DNA of 61,745 nucleotides, taken from Bordetella parapertussis (GTDB taxonomy: Bacteria > Pseudomonadota > Gammaproteobacteria > Burkholderiales > Casimicrobiaceae). The notes beneath the pieces were generated by a model, which had not been told where the DNA came from, made no database searches, and saw only the letters and a list, made by a program, of their open reading frames with translations. The stretch is from NCBI GenBank assembly GCA_943331295.2, contig CALQLA020000033.1, forward strand, positions 1-61,745, given 5' to 3'. Made by a program: the position numbers and the translations under genes. Below, piece after piece: positions 42,148-52,193 of the stretch (positions are counted from its first letter, which is position 1; each line of letters starts with the position of its first letter).

Positions 42148-43131
42148 CTATTCGGCGCGGATGCCCGCCTCGCGGACGATCCGCGCATTGGCGTCGTACT
42201 CGCTCCGGATCCACGCGGCGAACTCGGCGGACGTGCCGCCGGTGGGCACGTTGTCGCTCGCGACCAGCCGCTCGCGCAGCGCCGGCACCGCGAGTGCCTT
42301 GTTGATCCCTGCATTCAGCCGGGCCACGACCGCCGCCGGCGTCCGCGCGGGCGCGAACACGCCGAACGTCGAGCCGAGGTTGGCCTTCGCGTAGCCCAGT
42401 TCGGCGAGCGTGGGCACCTCGGGCAGCGCGTCGATGCGCCGCGGCGCGCCGACGGCGAGCGGCCGCAGGCGGCCCGCCCTGACGTGCTGCAGCACCATCG
42501 GCGACAGGTTCGCGCTCACCACTTCGAATTGCGCACCGAGCGCATCGGTGAGCTGCGCGCCGCCGCCCTTGTAGGGGATGTGCGTGATGTCGACGCCCGC
42601 CTGCGCGCGGACCTGCTCCAGCATGAGGTGGCCCACCGTCGCCTGGCCCGAGGTCGCCCAGCGCACGGCGCCGGGCTGCGCCTTCGCCCGCGCGACGAGC
42701 GCGGCGAAGTCGCAGCCGTCGAAGGCCGCGGTCGCCAGCACGACGACCGGCGAGAACATCACGCTGGCGACGGGGACGAGGTCCGCGAACGGGTCGTAGG
42801 CGGTCTTGCCGAGCAGCGGATTGAGCGTCAGCGGGCTCACCGCCGAGAACCCCAGCGTGTAGCCGTCGGGCGGGCTCTTGGCGACCGCATCGATGCCGAC
42901 GCTGCCGCCCGCCCCCGCACGGTTCTCGACCATCACGGGCACCGCGAGCTGCAGCGAGAGCTGCTGCGCCAGCGCGCGCGCCACGACGTCGCTGACCCCG
43001 CCCGTCGGGTAGGCGACGACGATGCGCAGCGCGCGTTCGGGATAGCCGTCGGCGGCCGCGAAGGGCGTCGCGAGTGTCGCCGCCAGCGCGAGCATGGCGG
43101 CGGCGACGCGGCGAAGGAAGGCGTCGGCCAC
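42148..43131 (-). CDS. Bug/TctC-family periplasmic receptor
   Basis: A 327-residue exported receptor (signal peptide about 1-27, ending PFAAAD). Bug motifs: YPERALRIVVAYPTGGVSDV, VMVENRAGAGG, PPDGYTLG, HIPYKGGGAQLTDALG. As usual for this family there are no transport genes nearby. Its ATG lies 5 bp beyond the truncated MetE-like remnant, in the same direction, consistent with a deletion that joined them. Confidence 0.9.
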   Translation of the reverse strand: MADAFLRRVAAAMLALAATLATPFAAADGYPERALRIVVAYPTGGVSDVVARALAQQLSLQLAVPVMVENRAGAGGSVGIDAVAKSPPDGYTLGFSAVSPLTLNPLLGKTAYDPFADLVPVASVMFSPVVVLATAAFDGCDFAALVARAKAQPGAVRWATSGQATVGHLMLEQVRAQAGVDITHIPYKGGGAQLTDALGAQFEVVSANLSPMVLQHVRAGRLRPLAVGAPRRIDALPEVPTLAELGYAKANLGSTFGVFAPARTPAAVVARLNAGINKALAVPALRERLVASDNVPTGGTSAEFAAWIRSEYDANARIVREAGIRAE

Positions 43132-43136
43132 GCGCG

Positions 43137-43244
43137 CTATTTCCAGAACGCGCGCTGCGCGAGCGCGGGAAAGCCTTCGCGATCCTGGTAGAAGAACGTG
43201 TCCCCGGTGTGCGTGGCCAGGAAGCGGTCGGTGCTGCGCTTCAC
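43137..43244 (-). pseudogene. N-terminal remnant of a MetE-like methionine synthase-family gene
   Basis: A GTG at 43244 opens 35 codons beginning VKRSTDRFLATHTG. This closely matches the N-terminus of cobalamin-independent methionine synthase-like proteins (KRSTDRILTTHTGSLPRP as I recall it). Homology stops after the HTG motif and a stop follows within 21 codons, so the gene is lost except for its start. The GTGA overlap with the upstream GNAT frame suggests they once formed an operon. Confidence 0.55.
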
Positions 43245-43642
43245 TGTGCGCCCTCCCTGCGCCGCGCGACGCACAGCGACAGCTCCGCGCGCACCACGAA
43301 ACCCAGGCGCCGGTACAGCGCGATCGCGCGCGCGTTCTCCGCCTCGACGTGCAGGAACGGCACCTGCCCGCGCCGCGCCATCCCGGCCATCACGCAGCGC
43401 ATCAGCAGCGCCGCATGGCCCCTGCCCGCCGCGTCCGGGTGCGTGCAGACCCCGCTCACTTCGCGCCAGTCTCCGATCCACATCCGCTCGCCGGCCATCG
43501 CCACCAGGCGGCCCTCTTCGCGGATGCCGAGGAAGGTCCCGAACTCGATCGTGCGGACGGCGAACGGCCCGGGTTGAGCGCAAGCGAAACCCGGGTGGGC
43601 CGTGCCCGCATGCGCATCTCCCCGGGTTTCGCTTGCGCTCAA
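43241..43642 (-). pseudogene. GNAT acetyltransferase, 5'-truncated at a REP-like repeat
   Basis: The frame encodes the C-terminal part of an FR47-like GNAT: GTFLGIREEGRLVAMAGERM, REVSGVCTHPDAAGRGHAALL (acetyl-CoA loop) and NARAIALYRRLGFVVRAEL. The roughly 100 N-terminal residues normally before this are missing. Homology begins at PGPFAVRT, exactly where the DNA enters the palindromic repeat (43568), and the ATG at 43642 lies inside the repeat, whose codons give a nonsense N-terminus. Probably non-functional. Confidence 0.7.
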
Positions 43643-43648
43643 CCCGGG
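43568..43648. repeat. Inverted pair of REP-like palindromic elements
   Basis: Two 28-bp copies in opposite orientation (43568-43595 and 43621-43648) are separated by 25 bp. Each has arms CCCGGGTT and AACCCGGG around GAGCGCAAGCGA. The right copy is followed by CTAC, as in the other copies. The pair could fold into one large hairpin. Same element as at 48844-48877 and 52194-52307. Confidence 0.9.
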
Positions 43649-43698
43649 CTACGCAATGTGCGGAAGCGGGCGTAACGCCTGCGGTACTCGCCATCGGC

Positions 43699-44370
43699 TC
43701 AGAACTGCAGGTCGAACTCGCCGCCCGCCTCGAGCGCGCGCCGGTACGCGGGCCGCTCGTGGATGCGCGCGAGGAACGCCATCAGCCGCGGCCGGCCGGC
43801 GTCGAGCCCGCCGCGGGCGGCGGCGGCCTCGAGCGGAAAGCTCATCTGGACGTCGGCGGCGGTGAACCGGCTGCCGACGAACCACGTGCCTTCGGCCAGC
43901 TCGCCCTCGAGGTAGTCGAGGTGCAGCTTCAGCTGCGGCCCGATGAAGGTCGTGGTGGCGGCGTCGGCGATCCGGCTCGCGATCGGGCGCACGAAAAACG
44001 GCATCGGCGCGGTCCGGACCTTGTCGAACACCAGCTTCAGCAGCAGCGGCGGCATCAGCGACCCTTCCGCGTAGTGCAGCCAGTAGAGGTAGCGGATGTG
44101 CAGCGGCGTCCCGGCCGCGGGGGCAAGGCGCCCTTCGCCGTAGCGGTCGACCAGGTATTCGATGATCGCGCCCGATTCCGCGAGCGTCAGCGCGCCGTCG
44201 GTGATCACCGGCGACTTGCCCAGCGGATGGACCTTGCGCAGCGACGCCGGCGCCAGCATCGTCACCGGATCGCGCTGGTAGCGCTTGATCTCGTAGGGCA
44301 CGCCGAGTTCCTCGAGCAGCCAGAGCACGCGCTGCGAACGGGAGTTGTTGAGGTGGTGGACGACGATCAT
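43699..44370 (-). CDS. Glutathione S-transferase-family protein
   Basis: A 223-residue GST. N-terminal thioredoxin-like domain: IVVHHLNNSRSQRVLWLLEELG, a HPLGKSPVITDG cis-Pro region, and ESGAIIEYLVDRYG (Glu/Ser glutathione site). The C-terminal helical domain includes YLYWLHYAEGSLMPPLLLK. The Asn-Ser-rich start is typical of the bacterial group with that HHLNNSRSQR motif. It is normal length and not closely similar to the other GST in the window. Confidence 0.9.
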   Translation of the reverse strand: MIVVHHLNNSRSQRVLWLLEELGVPYEIKRYQRDPVTMLAPASLRKVHPLGKSPVITDGALTLAESGAIIEYLVDRYGEGRLAPAAGTPLHIRYLYWLHYAEGSLMPPLLLKLVFDKVRTAPMPFFVRPIASRIADAATTTFIGPQLKLHLDYLEGELAEGTWFVGSRFTAADVQMSFPLEAAAARGGLDAGRPRLMAFLARIHERPAYRRALEAGGEFDLQF

Positions 44371-44413
44371 CGCTTGGGGTATCCGGTTGACGTTGGCGGG
44401 GGCGCAAGGCTCC

Positions 44414-45469
44414 CTATGCGATCCGGCTGAACCAGAGGATGGAAAGGCTGCCCGCGACGACCGCGAGCAGCGCGGCGAGCGCGGTCCACAGCGCCGCGAT
44501 CTCGGTCTCCTTCTTCTCCAGCACGTAGCGGGCGTTGAGGCCCTCGTAGATCTTCTGCAGGTCGGCGCCGCTCTTGGCGTGGAAGTACTCGCCGCCGGTC
44601 AGCTGCGCGATCGCCTGCAGCGGCTCGGGATCGAAGCGCATGTAGACCGACATGCCGTCGACGTTGGTCGCGCCGCCCTCGACGCTGCCGAAGCCCACCG
44701 TGTAGACCTTCACGCCGTGGTCGGCCGCCATCCGCGCCGCCTCGACCGGATCGGGGCCAATCGTGCGCCTGCCGTCGGTCAGCAGGATGATCGCGCCGGA
44801 CCGGTACGACCCCGGCGGAACCGCCTTCGGCGGCTTTTTTTCCGCGCCCTTTGCCGCGTCGATCGCCGCGCCGCGCGCCTTGTCGCGCGCGGGCCCGCGG
44901 GACCACGGCTCCGCTTCGACCTCCAGCCCCTCGTCCGGGAACAGCGTCGCCAGCGCCATGATGAGTCCGCTGCCGATCGCCGTGTGGACCTGCAGTTCGA
45001 GGCGTTCGATCGCGGCGACCAGTTCCTCGCGGTCGTGCGTCGGCCGGGCGACGACGGCGGCCGAGCCCGCGAAGGATACGATCCCGACGCGCACGTCGGG
45101 CGGCTGGGCGTTGACGAACTCCTTGGCCGCCGCGCTGGCGGCCGCGATCCGGCTGGGCAGGATGTCGTTGGCGCGCATCGAGCGCGACGTGTCGATCGCC
45201 AGGATGATCGTCCGCTGGTCGGAAGGCAGCGTCACCGAAGCGCGCGGGCGTGCCGCCGCGACGATCAGCGCGACCAGCGCGAGGAGGAGCAGGAGCGGCG
45301 GAACGTGGCGGCGCAGCCGCGCGTTGCCGCCCTGCGCGGAACGCAGCAGCGCGAGGCTCGGCAGGCGCACGGCGGCTCGCGTCCTGCGCCGCAGCAGCAG
45401 CACGTAGAGCCAGGCCAGTGCCGGCACGGCCAGCAGAAGCCACAACGCCTGGGGCCAGAGAAACGACAT
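44414..45469 (-). CDS. VWA-domain membrane protein (BatA-like)
   Basis: A 351-residue protein with membrane helices near the N-terminus (LWLLLAVPALAWLYVLLL and LLLLLALVALIVAAARP), a von Willebrand A domain with an intact MIDAS motif (AIDTSRSM, DxSxS) and a C-terminal helix (AALWTALAALLAVVAGSLSIL). It is closely parallel to the protein at 58368-59411 in order and motifs. Here it stands alone, without MoxR or DUF58 genes. VWA proteins of this kind often sit with MoxR ATPases. Confidence 0.88.
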   Translation of the reverse strand: MSFLWPQALWLLLAVPALAWLYVLLLRRRTRAAVRLPSLALLRSAQGGNARLRRHVPPLLLLLALVALIVAAARPRASVTLPSDQRTIILAIDTSRSMRANDILPSRIAAASAAAKEFVNAQPPDVRVGIVSFAGSAAVVARPTHDREELVAAIERLELQVHTAIGSGLIMALATLFPDEGLEVEAEPWSRGPARDKARGAAIDAAKGAEKKPPKAVPPGSYRSGAIILLTDGRRTIGPDPVEAARMAADHGVKVYTVGFGSVEGGATNVDGMSVYMRFDPEPLQAIAQLTGGEYFHAKSGADLQKIYEGLNARYVLEKKETEIAALWTALAALLAVVAGSLSILWFSRIA

Positions 45470-45556
45470 GCGTGCGCGTATCGACCGGTTCGTGGAAGAA
45501 GGACGCCTGCGGGCGCTGCCATGGTACCCCGACCGCGGGGCGTTGCGGCACGCCCG

Positions 45557-46426
45557 CTACCCGGGGCGCGCCAGCGCCGCGGCGTGGTGGCGCAGGTGAT
45601 CCTCGATGAAGGTGGCGATGAAGTGATAGCCGTGGTCGTAGCCGTCCTGCAGCCGCAGCGTCAGCGGGACGCCGGCAGCGCGGCAGGCGTCGGCGAGCAG
45701 CGCGGGCTTCAGTTCCCGTTCGAGAAACGGATCCGCGGTGCCCTGGTCGACCAGGATCGGCGGGCCGGCCCAGCCGCGGTCACCGACCAGCGCCGTCGCG
45801 TCGTACGCGCGCCACGCGGCACGATCGTCGCCGAGGTAGCCCGACAGCGCCTTCTCGCCCCAGGGGCAGCGCATCGGCGACACGATCGGCGCGAACGCGG
45901 ACACCGAGCGGAAACGCGCCGGGTGCTTCAGCGCGATCGTCAGCGCGCCGTGGCCCCCCATCGAGTGCCCGCAGATGCCGGCGCGGCCGGCGTCGACGGG
46001 AAAATGGGCCGCCACCACCGCCGGCAGTTCCGTCGCGACGTACGCGTGCATCCGGTAGTTCGCCGCCCACGGCGCGCGCGTCGCGTCGACGTAGAACCCG
46101 GCGCCGACGCCGAAGTCCCAGGCGTCGCGGTCGCCGGGGATCGCGACGTCGCGCGGGCTCGTGTCGGGGACGACCAGCGCGAGCCCCAACTCGGCCGCCA
46201 CGCGCTGCGCGCCGGCCTTGACGATGAAGTTCTCCTCGGTGCAGGTGAGTCCCGACAGCCAGTAGAGCGCCGGAACCGGGCCCGCGGCGGCCTGCGGCGG
46301 CAGGTAGACGCCGAACCGCATCGCGCACCGGGTTTCCACCGACGGGTGCCGGTAGACGCCCTGCACGCCGCCGAAGGACCGGCTGGTGGCGACGGTTTCT
46401 AGCGCCGCGGCGCCGCTGCCCGCCAT
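45557..46426 (-). CDS. fghA: S-formylglutathione hydrolase
   Basis: A 289-residue esterase-D-family enzyme. The Ser nucleophile is in GHSMGGHGAL, the Asp in VDQGTADPF and the His in DGYDHGYHFI. The LSGLTCTEENFIVKAGAQR and AWDFGVGAGFYVDAT blocks are distinctive of FghA. It hydrolyses S-formylglutathione to formate and glutathione. Its start lies 14 bp after the stop of the dehydrogenase gene, so they form a formaldehyde-detoxification operon. Confidence 0.95.
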   Translation of the reverse strand: MAGSGAAALETVATSRSFGGVQGVYRHPSVETRCAMRFGVYLPPQAAAGPVPALYWLSGLTCTEENFIVKAGAQRVAAELGLALVVPDTSPRDVAIPGDRDAWDFGVGAGFYVDATRAPWAANYRMHAYVATELPAVVAAHFPVDAGRAGICGHSMGGHGALTIALKHPARFRSVSAFAPIVSPMRCPWGEKALSGYLGDDRAAWRAYDATALVGDRGWAGPPILVDQGTADPFLERELKPALLADACRAAGVPLTLRLQDGYDHGYHFIATFIEDHLRHHAAALARPG

Positions 46427-46440
46427 CGGAGCCGGCCCGC

Positions 46441-47553
<1,113 letters not shown>

Positions 47554-47756
47554 TCACTCCAGCAAAAAGGAAGCGCAACGGTGGACGGGCGACGCATAGC
47601 CGCGTCCGGCGAGCCGCAATGTTACGTGAATCGCCGGGCGCGGAGGCCATCGCGGCGACTGCCGCCGTGCCGGAGGCCCGGTGCCGGCGTACCATCAAGC
47701 CGTCGCGCGTCGCCTCCCCGCCGCGCCGCACAAACCCGCAACGAAGGAGCCACGCC

Positions 47757-48818
47757 ATGACCGACATCACCGCAGTGCTGGGCAAGGACGCCGACGATCT
47801 TCTCCTGCACGCCTGCAAATCCATCCCGAAGTCGTCGCTGCACCTGCCGGGACCGGATTTCGTCGACCGCGTGGTCGCGGGCAGCGACCGGTCGCCGGGC
47901 GTGATGCGCAGCCTGCAGCAGATGTTCGACCACGGACGCCTGGCCGGCACCGGCTACCTGTCGATCCTGCCGGTGGACCAGGGCATCGAGCACAGCGCGG
48001 GCGCATCGTTCGCGAAGAACCCGATGTACTTCGACCCCGAGAACATCGTGCGGCTCGCCATCGAGGGCGGCTGCAATGCGGTGGCGTCGACGCTGGGCGT
48101 GCTGGGCGCCTGCTCGCGCAAGTACGCGCATCGGATCCCGTTCCTGCTGAAGATCAACCACAACGAGTTCCTGACCTACCCCAACCGCTACGACCAGATC
48201 CTGTTCGCCAGCATCGCGCAGGCGAAGGACATGGGCGCGGTCGCCGTCGGCGCGACGATCTACTTCGGCTCGGCCGAATCGGGACGGCAAATCGTCGAGG
48301 TGAGCCGGCAGTTCGAGATCGCGCACGGCATGGGGATGGCGACCGTGCTGTGGTGCTACCTGCGCAATCCGGCGTTCAAGACCGACCGCGACTACCACGT
48401 GTCCGCCGACCTGACGGGCCAGGCCAACCACCTCGGCGTCACCATCGAGGCGGACATCATCAAGCAGAAGCTGCCCGAGAACAACGGCGGCTACCTCGCG
48501 CTCAACTCGAAGGAAAACCCGTACGGCAAGTCCGACCCCCGGATGTATTCGGAACTTGCGACGGACCACCCGATCGATCTCGCGCGCTATCAGGTGGCCA
48601 ACTGCTACATGGGGCGCGCGGGTCTCATCAACTCGGGCGGCGCATCGGGCAGCAACGACCTGCACGAGGCGGTGCGCACGGCCGTGATCAACAAGCGCGC
48701 CGGCGGCACCGGGCTCATCTCGGGACGGAAGGCGTTCCAGAAGCCGATGGCCGACGGCGTCGCGCTGTTGAACGCCATCCAGGACGTCTACCTCTCGCCG
48801 GAGGTCACGATCGCGTAA
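47757..48818 (+). CDS. Class I fructose-bisphosphate aldolase
   Basis: A 353-residue protein of the class I FbaB/DhnA-type aldolase group, metal-independent. [20 protein letters not shown] and [19 protein letters not shown] are recognised blocks; the latter surrounds the phosphate-binding barrel. The ATG at 47757 follows AAGGAGCC. It cleaves fructose-1,6-bisphosphate in glycolysis and gluconeogenesis. The gene ends 66 bp from the convergent sodB with a REP-like element in between. Confidence 0.9.
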   Translation: MTDITAVLGKDADDLLLHACKSIPKSSLHLPGPDFVDRVVAGSDRSPGVMRSLQQMFDHGRLAGTGYLSILPVDQGIEHSAGASFAKNPMYFDPENIVRLAIEGGCNAVASTLGVLGACSRKYAHRIPFLLKINHNEFLTYPNRYDQILFASIAQAKDMGAVAVGATIYFGSAESGRQIVEVSRQFEIAHGMGMATVLWCYLRNPAFKTDRDYHVSADLTGQANHLGVTIEADIIKQKLPENNGGYLALNSKENPYGKSDPRMYSELATDHPIDLARYQVANCYMGRAGLINSGGASGSNDLHEAVRTAVINKRAGGTGLISGRKAFQKPMADGVALLNAIQDVYLSPEVTIA

Positions 48819-48843
48819 GCGTCGCCCGGCGGTATAAATGCGC

Positions 48844-48877
48844 AGCCCGGGTTGAGCGCAAGCGAAACCCGGGCTAC
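48844..48877. repeat. REP-like palindromic element, single copy
   Basis: A full copy of the element (CCCGGGTT...AACCCGGG arms, GAGCGCAAGCGA centre) with AG before and CTAC after. It occupies most of the 66-bp convergent gap between the aldolase and sodB, where it could act as a bidirectional transcript end. Confidence 0.9.
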
Positions 48878-48884
48878 CGGCGGT

Positions 48885-49490
48885 CTACGCCTTGGCGAGG
48901 TTCTCGGCCGCGAAATCCCAGTTGATCAGGTCCGCGATCAGCGCGTTGATGTAGTCGGCGCGGCGATTCTGGTAGTCGAGGTAATACGCGTGCTCCCAGA
49001 CGTCGATCGTCAAGAGCGGCGTCTGGCCCTTGGTGAACGGCACCTCGGCATTGCCCGTCTTGACGATCTTCAACGCGCCGGCGTCGGCCACCAGCCACGC
49101 CCAGCCCGACCCGAACTGCGTCAGCCCGGCATTGGCGAATTCCTTCTTGAAGTTGTCGTAGCTGCCGAATGCCGCGTCGATCTTCGCCGCGAGGTCGCCC
49201 TTCGGCAGCCCGCCGCCCTTGGGCTTCAGGCAGTTCCAGTAGAACGTGTGGTTCCAAACCTGCGCGGCGTTGTTGAACACGCCCGCCTTGTCCGGCTTGC
49301 CGGCGGTGGCGTTGACGATCTGCTCCAGCGTCTTGCCCTCGAACTCGGTGCCGGGCACCAGCTTGTTCAGGTTGTCGACGTAGGTCTTGTGGTGCTTGCC
49401 GTAGTGAAAGCCGATCGTCTGCGCGGAAATCAGCGGCGCGAGCGCGTTGTCGGCGTACGGAAGCGGCGGGAGGGAGAACTGGTCGGCCAT
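48885..49490 (-). CDS. sodB: Iron superoxide dismutase
   Basis: A 201-residue Fe/Mn-SOD. N-terminal [15 protein letters not shown], metal ligands in GFHYGKHH and NHTFYW, and [15 protein letters not shown] with the last ligands. The [11 protein letters not shown] region, with Gln before the second His, favours iron. Ends in AENLAKA. Cytoplasmic detoxification of superoxide. Preceded by GGAGCTT region on its own strand. Confidence 0.95.
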   Translation of the reverse strand: MADQFSLPPLPYADNALAPLISAQTIGFHYGKHHKTYVDNLNKLVPGTEFEGKTLEQIVNATAGKPDKAGVFNNAAQVWNHTFYWNCLKPKGGGLPKGDLAAKIDAAFGSYDNFKKEFANAGLTQFGSGWAWLVADAGALKIVKTGNAEVPFTKGQTPLLTIDVWEHAYYLDYQNRRADYINALIADLINWDFAAENLAKA

Positions 49491-49910
49491 CGGAAGCTCC
49501 TTGGTGGTTCGGTGGTTGGTATCGGTCCGTGCCGTCGGCGCGGAGTTCGGACCGCATTGCTCGATCGGGCATGCCCGGACGCGGGCGGTGGCCGTGTCGA
49601 AATTCGCCGTCCAGCGCGGGTGACGCGCCGGAGTCGGCGCCCGCGCGAATCGCGACGGCGTGCTCGTGGGACAGGGTTCAACGGCGGCGGATTCCGGTGG
49701 CGGATCGCGCCCGCGGGTCCTCCATGCGCTTGCCCGAGTTTACCCGATGCGCACGCGGTCACGCCACTGCCGGGGCATTGCGGCACCGGCCGCAGCATCC
49801 GGCGAAACCCCTGTGACTGCCGCGGTCATTGCCTCGGCCCCTTCGCCCGCGAACGAACCGAGCATAGCGGCTCGGCGGGGCATCGACCGTGCGCTCCCGC
49901 ACACGCATTC
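49491..49910. other. Intergenic region upstream of sodB, no gene seen
   Basis: These 420 bp precede sodB and follow the transglycosylase stop. Short frames are present, but none has a family, a ribosome-binding site or a plausible protein composition. The region should contain the sodB promoter; I see no reliable -10/-35 pair. Confidence 0.4.
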
Positions 49911-50684
49911 TCATGACGGGTCGCGCGACGGCGTCACCCGCAGGCGCGACGGCTTGGCCGGAGCCGGCGGCGGCGGCGGCGGCGCATAGAACGCCTGGAA
50001 CTGCCGGACCAGCGTCACGTAGCCGCGCGTTTCCGGGTATGGCGGGATGCGGTTGGCGTAGCGCAGCACGGTCTGCTCGCCGGCGTTGTATGCAGCCAGC
50101 GCCAGCGAGGCGTCGTCGGCGAACAGCACGAGCAGGTCGGAGAGGTAGGCGGTCCCGATCCGCACGTTGATCTCGGGGTCGAGCAACTTCTGCTCCAGCG
50201 TGCGCTTCGAATCGGCCGCCACGCCGTAGCGCGCGCCGGTGTCCGGGATCACCTGCATGAGGCCGAGCGCCCCCTTCGCCGACACTGCCGCGGGATCGTA
50301 GGCGGACTCCACGGCGATGACCGCCTTGACGAGCGCCACGTCGAGGCCGTGAAGACGCGCGTTGCGCTCGATCAACGGCTGGTAGCGCGCGATGTTCGGA
50401 TGGCCGGCCATCCGCTTGAAGATGGCGGTCTCGCGCAGCGCGTCGTCGGGCACGGCCACCGCTGCCGGCGGCGGCGGCAGGTCGGCGTTGGTCCGACCCT
50501 TGTAGAAGATCCGGTAGCGGTCGTCCAGCCGTTCCGTCGCGACGTGCGGCGCGCCGTCCGCGTCGATGTAGCCCCAGACCGCGGCATCGGCCGCGCGCGG
50601 CGCGCTGCCCAGCGCCAACGTCAGCGCCAACGCCAGCCTCAGCGTCAGGGCCGGCGTTGCGAGAAGCGAGCGGAGGCGAAGCAT
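49911..50684 (-). CDS. Lytic transglycosylase, SLT domain
   Basis: A 257-residue exported protein (signal peptide about 1-34, ALTLALGSAPRAADA). A short DUF4124-like stretch (VWGYIDADGAPHVATERLDD) precedes the SLT domain: IAVESAYDPAAVSAKGALGLMQ contains the catalytic Glu and the goose-lysozyme-like GLMQ. AAYNAGEQTVLRY completes the fold. A Pro-rich C-terminus follows. It would cleave peptidoglycan glycan strands in the periplasm. Confidence 0.9.
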   Translation of the reverse strand: MLRLRSLLATPALTLRLALALTLALGSAPRAADAAVWGYIDADGAPHVATERLDDRYRIFYKGRTNADLPPPPAAVAVPDDALRETAIFKRMAGHPNIARYQPLIERNARLHGLDVALVKAVIAVESAYDPAAVSAKGALGLMQVIPDTGARYGVAADSKRTLEQKLLDPEINVRIGTAYLSDLLVLFADDASLALAAYNAGEQTVLRYANRIPPYPETRGYVTLVRQFQAFYAPPPPPPAPAKPSRLRVTPSRDPS

Positions 50685-50805
50685 CCCTGCATTCTGCCAG
50701 ACCCGGGTTTTCCGCCGCGCCCTACCCCCGGGCGCCGGGTGCGTCCGGGCCGGCGCCGCGAGGTACACTTCAGCCACCCACACCCGTTCCTCCGCGAGGT
50801 CTTCA

Positions 50806-51306
50806 ATGGCTCCAGCGCAGCCTGCCAGCAGCCACCTGTCGCCGCCGCCGCGACGCCGTGACGGAGCCGCCGCACTGCGACGCATCGCGCCGTGGGTCGC
50901 GCCCATTCTCCTCGTCGCGGCGTGCAGCAATTCGCCGCGCGAGCCCATCCCGATCACGCCGGCCGGGGACGCCGCCAGCGCGGCGGTGAGCCGGCGGCCG
51001 GCCGAGGCGCCGCCGGCCGTCGCGGCCACGACGCCCCCGGCATCCGCGGTGGTGGTCCCCGCCGACGCCCTCTACGTTTGCGTTTCGGGCGCCGGCGCCG
51101 GCCGGAAGGAGACCGTGATCGAGTACGCGCCGAAGGTCGACACGATGTGCCGCAAGCATCCCGAGATGGGACCCTGCCAGTACGAGCGCGAGATCTGCCG
51201 GAAGAGCGGCGGTCGCGTGTATGCTGCGGGCGGCGCCGAGATCACGATGCAGACCGAGGCCGAGTACGACAAGAAGGTCATGCGCGTGAGGTTCAAGGCG
51301 AACTGA
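50806..51306 (+). CDS. Hypothetical lipoprotein
   Basis: A 166-residue protein. A hydrophobic stretch ending APILLVAACSNS contains a good lipobox (VAAC). A Pro/Ala-rich linker (about 55-90) leads to a small domain with four cysteines (YVCVSG, DTMCRKH, GPCQYEREICRKSGG). No family recognised. The next exported-protein gene starts 34 bp downstream, possibly the same transcript. Confidence 0.65.
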   Translation: MAPAQPASSHLSPPPRRRDGAAALRRIAPWVAPILLVAACSNSPREPIPITPAGDAASAAVSRRPAEAPPAVAATTPPASAVVVPADALYVCVSGAGAGRKETVIEYAPKVDTMCRKHPEMGPCQYEREICRKSGGRVYAAGGAEITMQTEAEYDKKVMRVRFKAN

Positions 51307-51340
51307 CCTTCCCTCCCCAATCGCCCCGTCCCGAGAATCC

Positions 51341-52171
51341 ATGCTCAAGCTGACGCTGTCGCTGTTGTTGCTCGTTGTTGCCGCCGCCCCCGCCTTGGGC
51401 GCCACCGCGACCGGCATGTTCCAGAGCCAGAACATCTCGCTCGAGGTGAACAGCGGCGTCGCGTTCCGCGCCAAGTCGGCGCAGGACAAGAGCGACGTGC
51501 TGATCGTCGCCGTGTCGAACGTCGTGCTGAATCCGCGCGCGATCGCAGACTACATCGATCGCCGGCGCCTGATCGAAGCCCGCATACGCAACCCGGAGGC
51601 CGTGATCATCTACCTCGAGTTCACGCCCGCCGGTACCTATCGCGGCATGAGCTACACGCTGGCGTTCGACAACGAGTGCGCGTTCTGCGCGACGGGCCTC
51701 GCCTCGACGGTGAAGCTGACCGACGGCGCGCTGCGCGGCAAGCTTTCCGGCGAGGAGCCGGCGAAGGAGCGCGCCGTCGCCATCACTCTCGATGTGCCGG
51801 TGCTCACCGAGGACCACGGCGCCGCGCTGCCCGCCGACGGCGGCGCGCCCGGCAAGGCTTACCTCGCCTATCACGCGGCGATGGTGAAAGGCGATCGCGC
51901 CGCCATCCGCGAACAGCTCGCGAAGGACCAGCAGGCCTACTGGGACCAGGTCGAGAAATCCGGGCAGCTCGCGGCGTGGGTCCGCGAGATGACGCTCCAG
52001 CATCCCGTGAAGTCCGTGCAGATCTCCCGTGGCTTTGCGGGCGCCGACAAGGCGGTGCTCGCGATTGCCGGCGAATCGATCGGCGGCCGGGTGGTCGGCG
52101 ACGTCGTGCTGGTCCGGGAAGGCGACGCCTGGCGCGTCGACGACGAGGTCACGGAGATCGTGCGGCGCTGA
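51341..52171 (+). CDS. Hypothetical exported protein
   Basis: A 276-residue protein with a signal peptide (LTLSLLLLVVAAAPALGAT). The mature part contains GMFQSQNISLEVNSGVAFRA and repeated charged segments, ending in DEVTEIVRR. No recognised domain; the C-terminal third (AYLAYHAAMVKGDRAAI onward) looks like a small alpha+beta ketosteroid-isomerase-like/NTF2 unit, but this is only an impression. Follows the lipoprotein gene in the same direction. Confidence 0.6.
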   Translation: MLKLTLSLLLLVVAAAPALGATATGMFQSQNISLEVNSGVAFRAKSAQDKSDVLIVAVSNVVLNPRAIADYIDRRRLIEARIRNPEAVIIYLEFTPAGTYRGMSYTLAFDNECAFCATGLASTVKLTDGALRGKLSGEEPAKERAVAITLDVPVLTEDHGAALPADGGAPGKAYLAYHAAMVKGDRAAIREQLAKDQQAYWDQVEKSGQLAAWVREMTLQHPVKSVQISRGFAGADKAVLAIAGESIGGRVVGDVVLVREGDAWRVDDEVTEIVRR

Positions 52172-52193
52172 CCCGTGGCGTCGCTGCATGCCC

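Noticed and set aside
50803..51489. Minus-strand 228-codon frame opposite the lipoprotein gene
   Set aside because: No motif or ribosome-binding site, and it is opposite a plus-strand gene with a lipobox and clean start.
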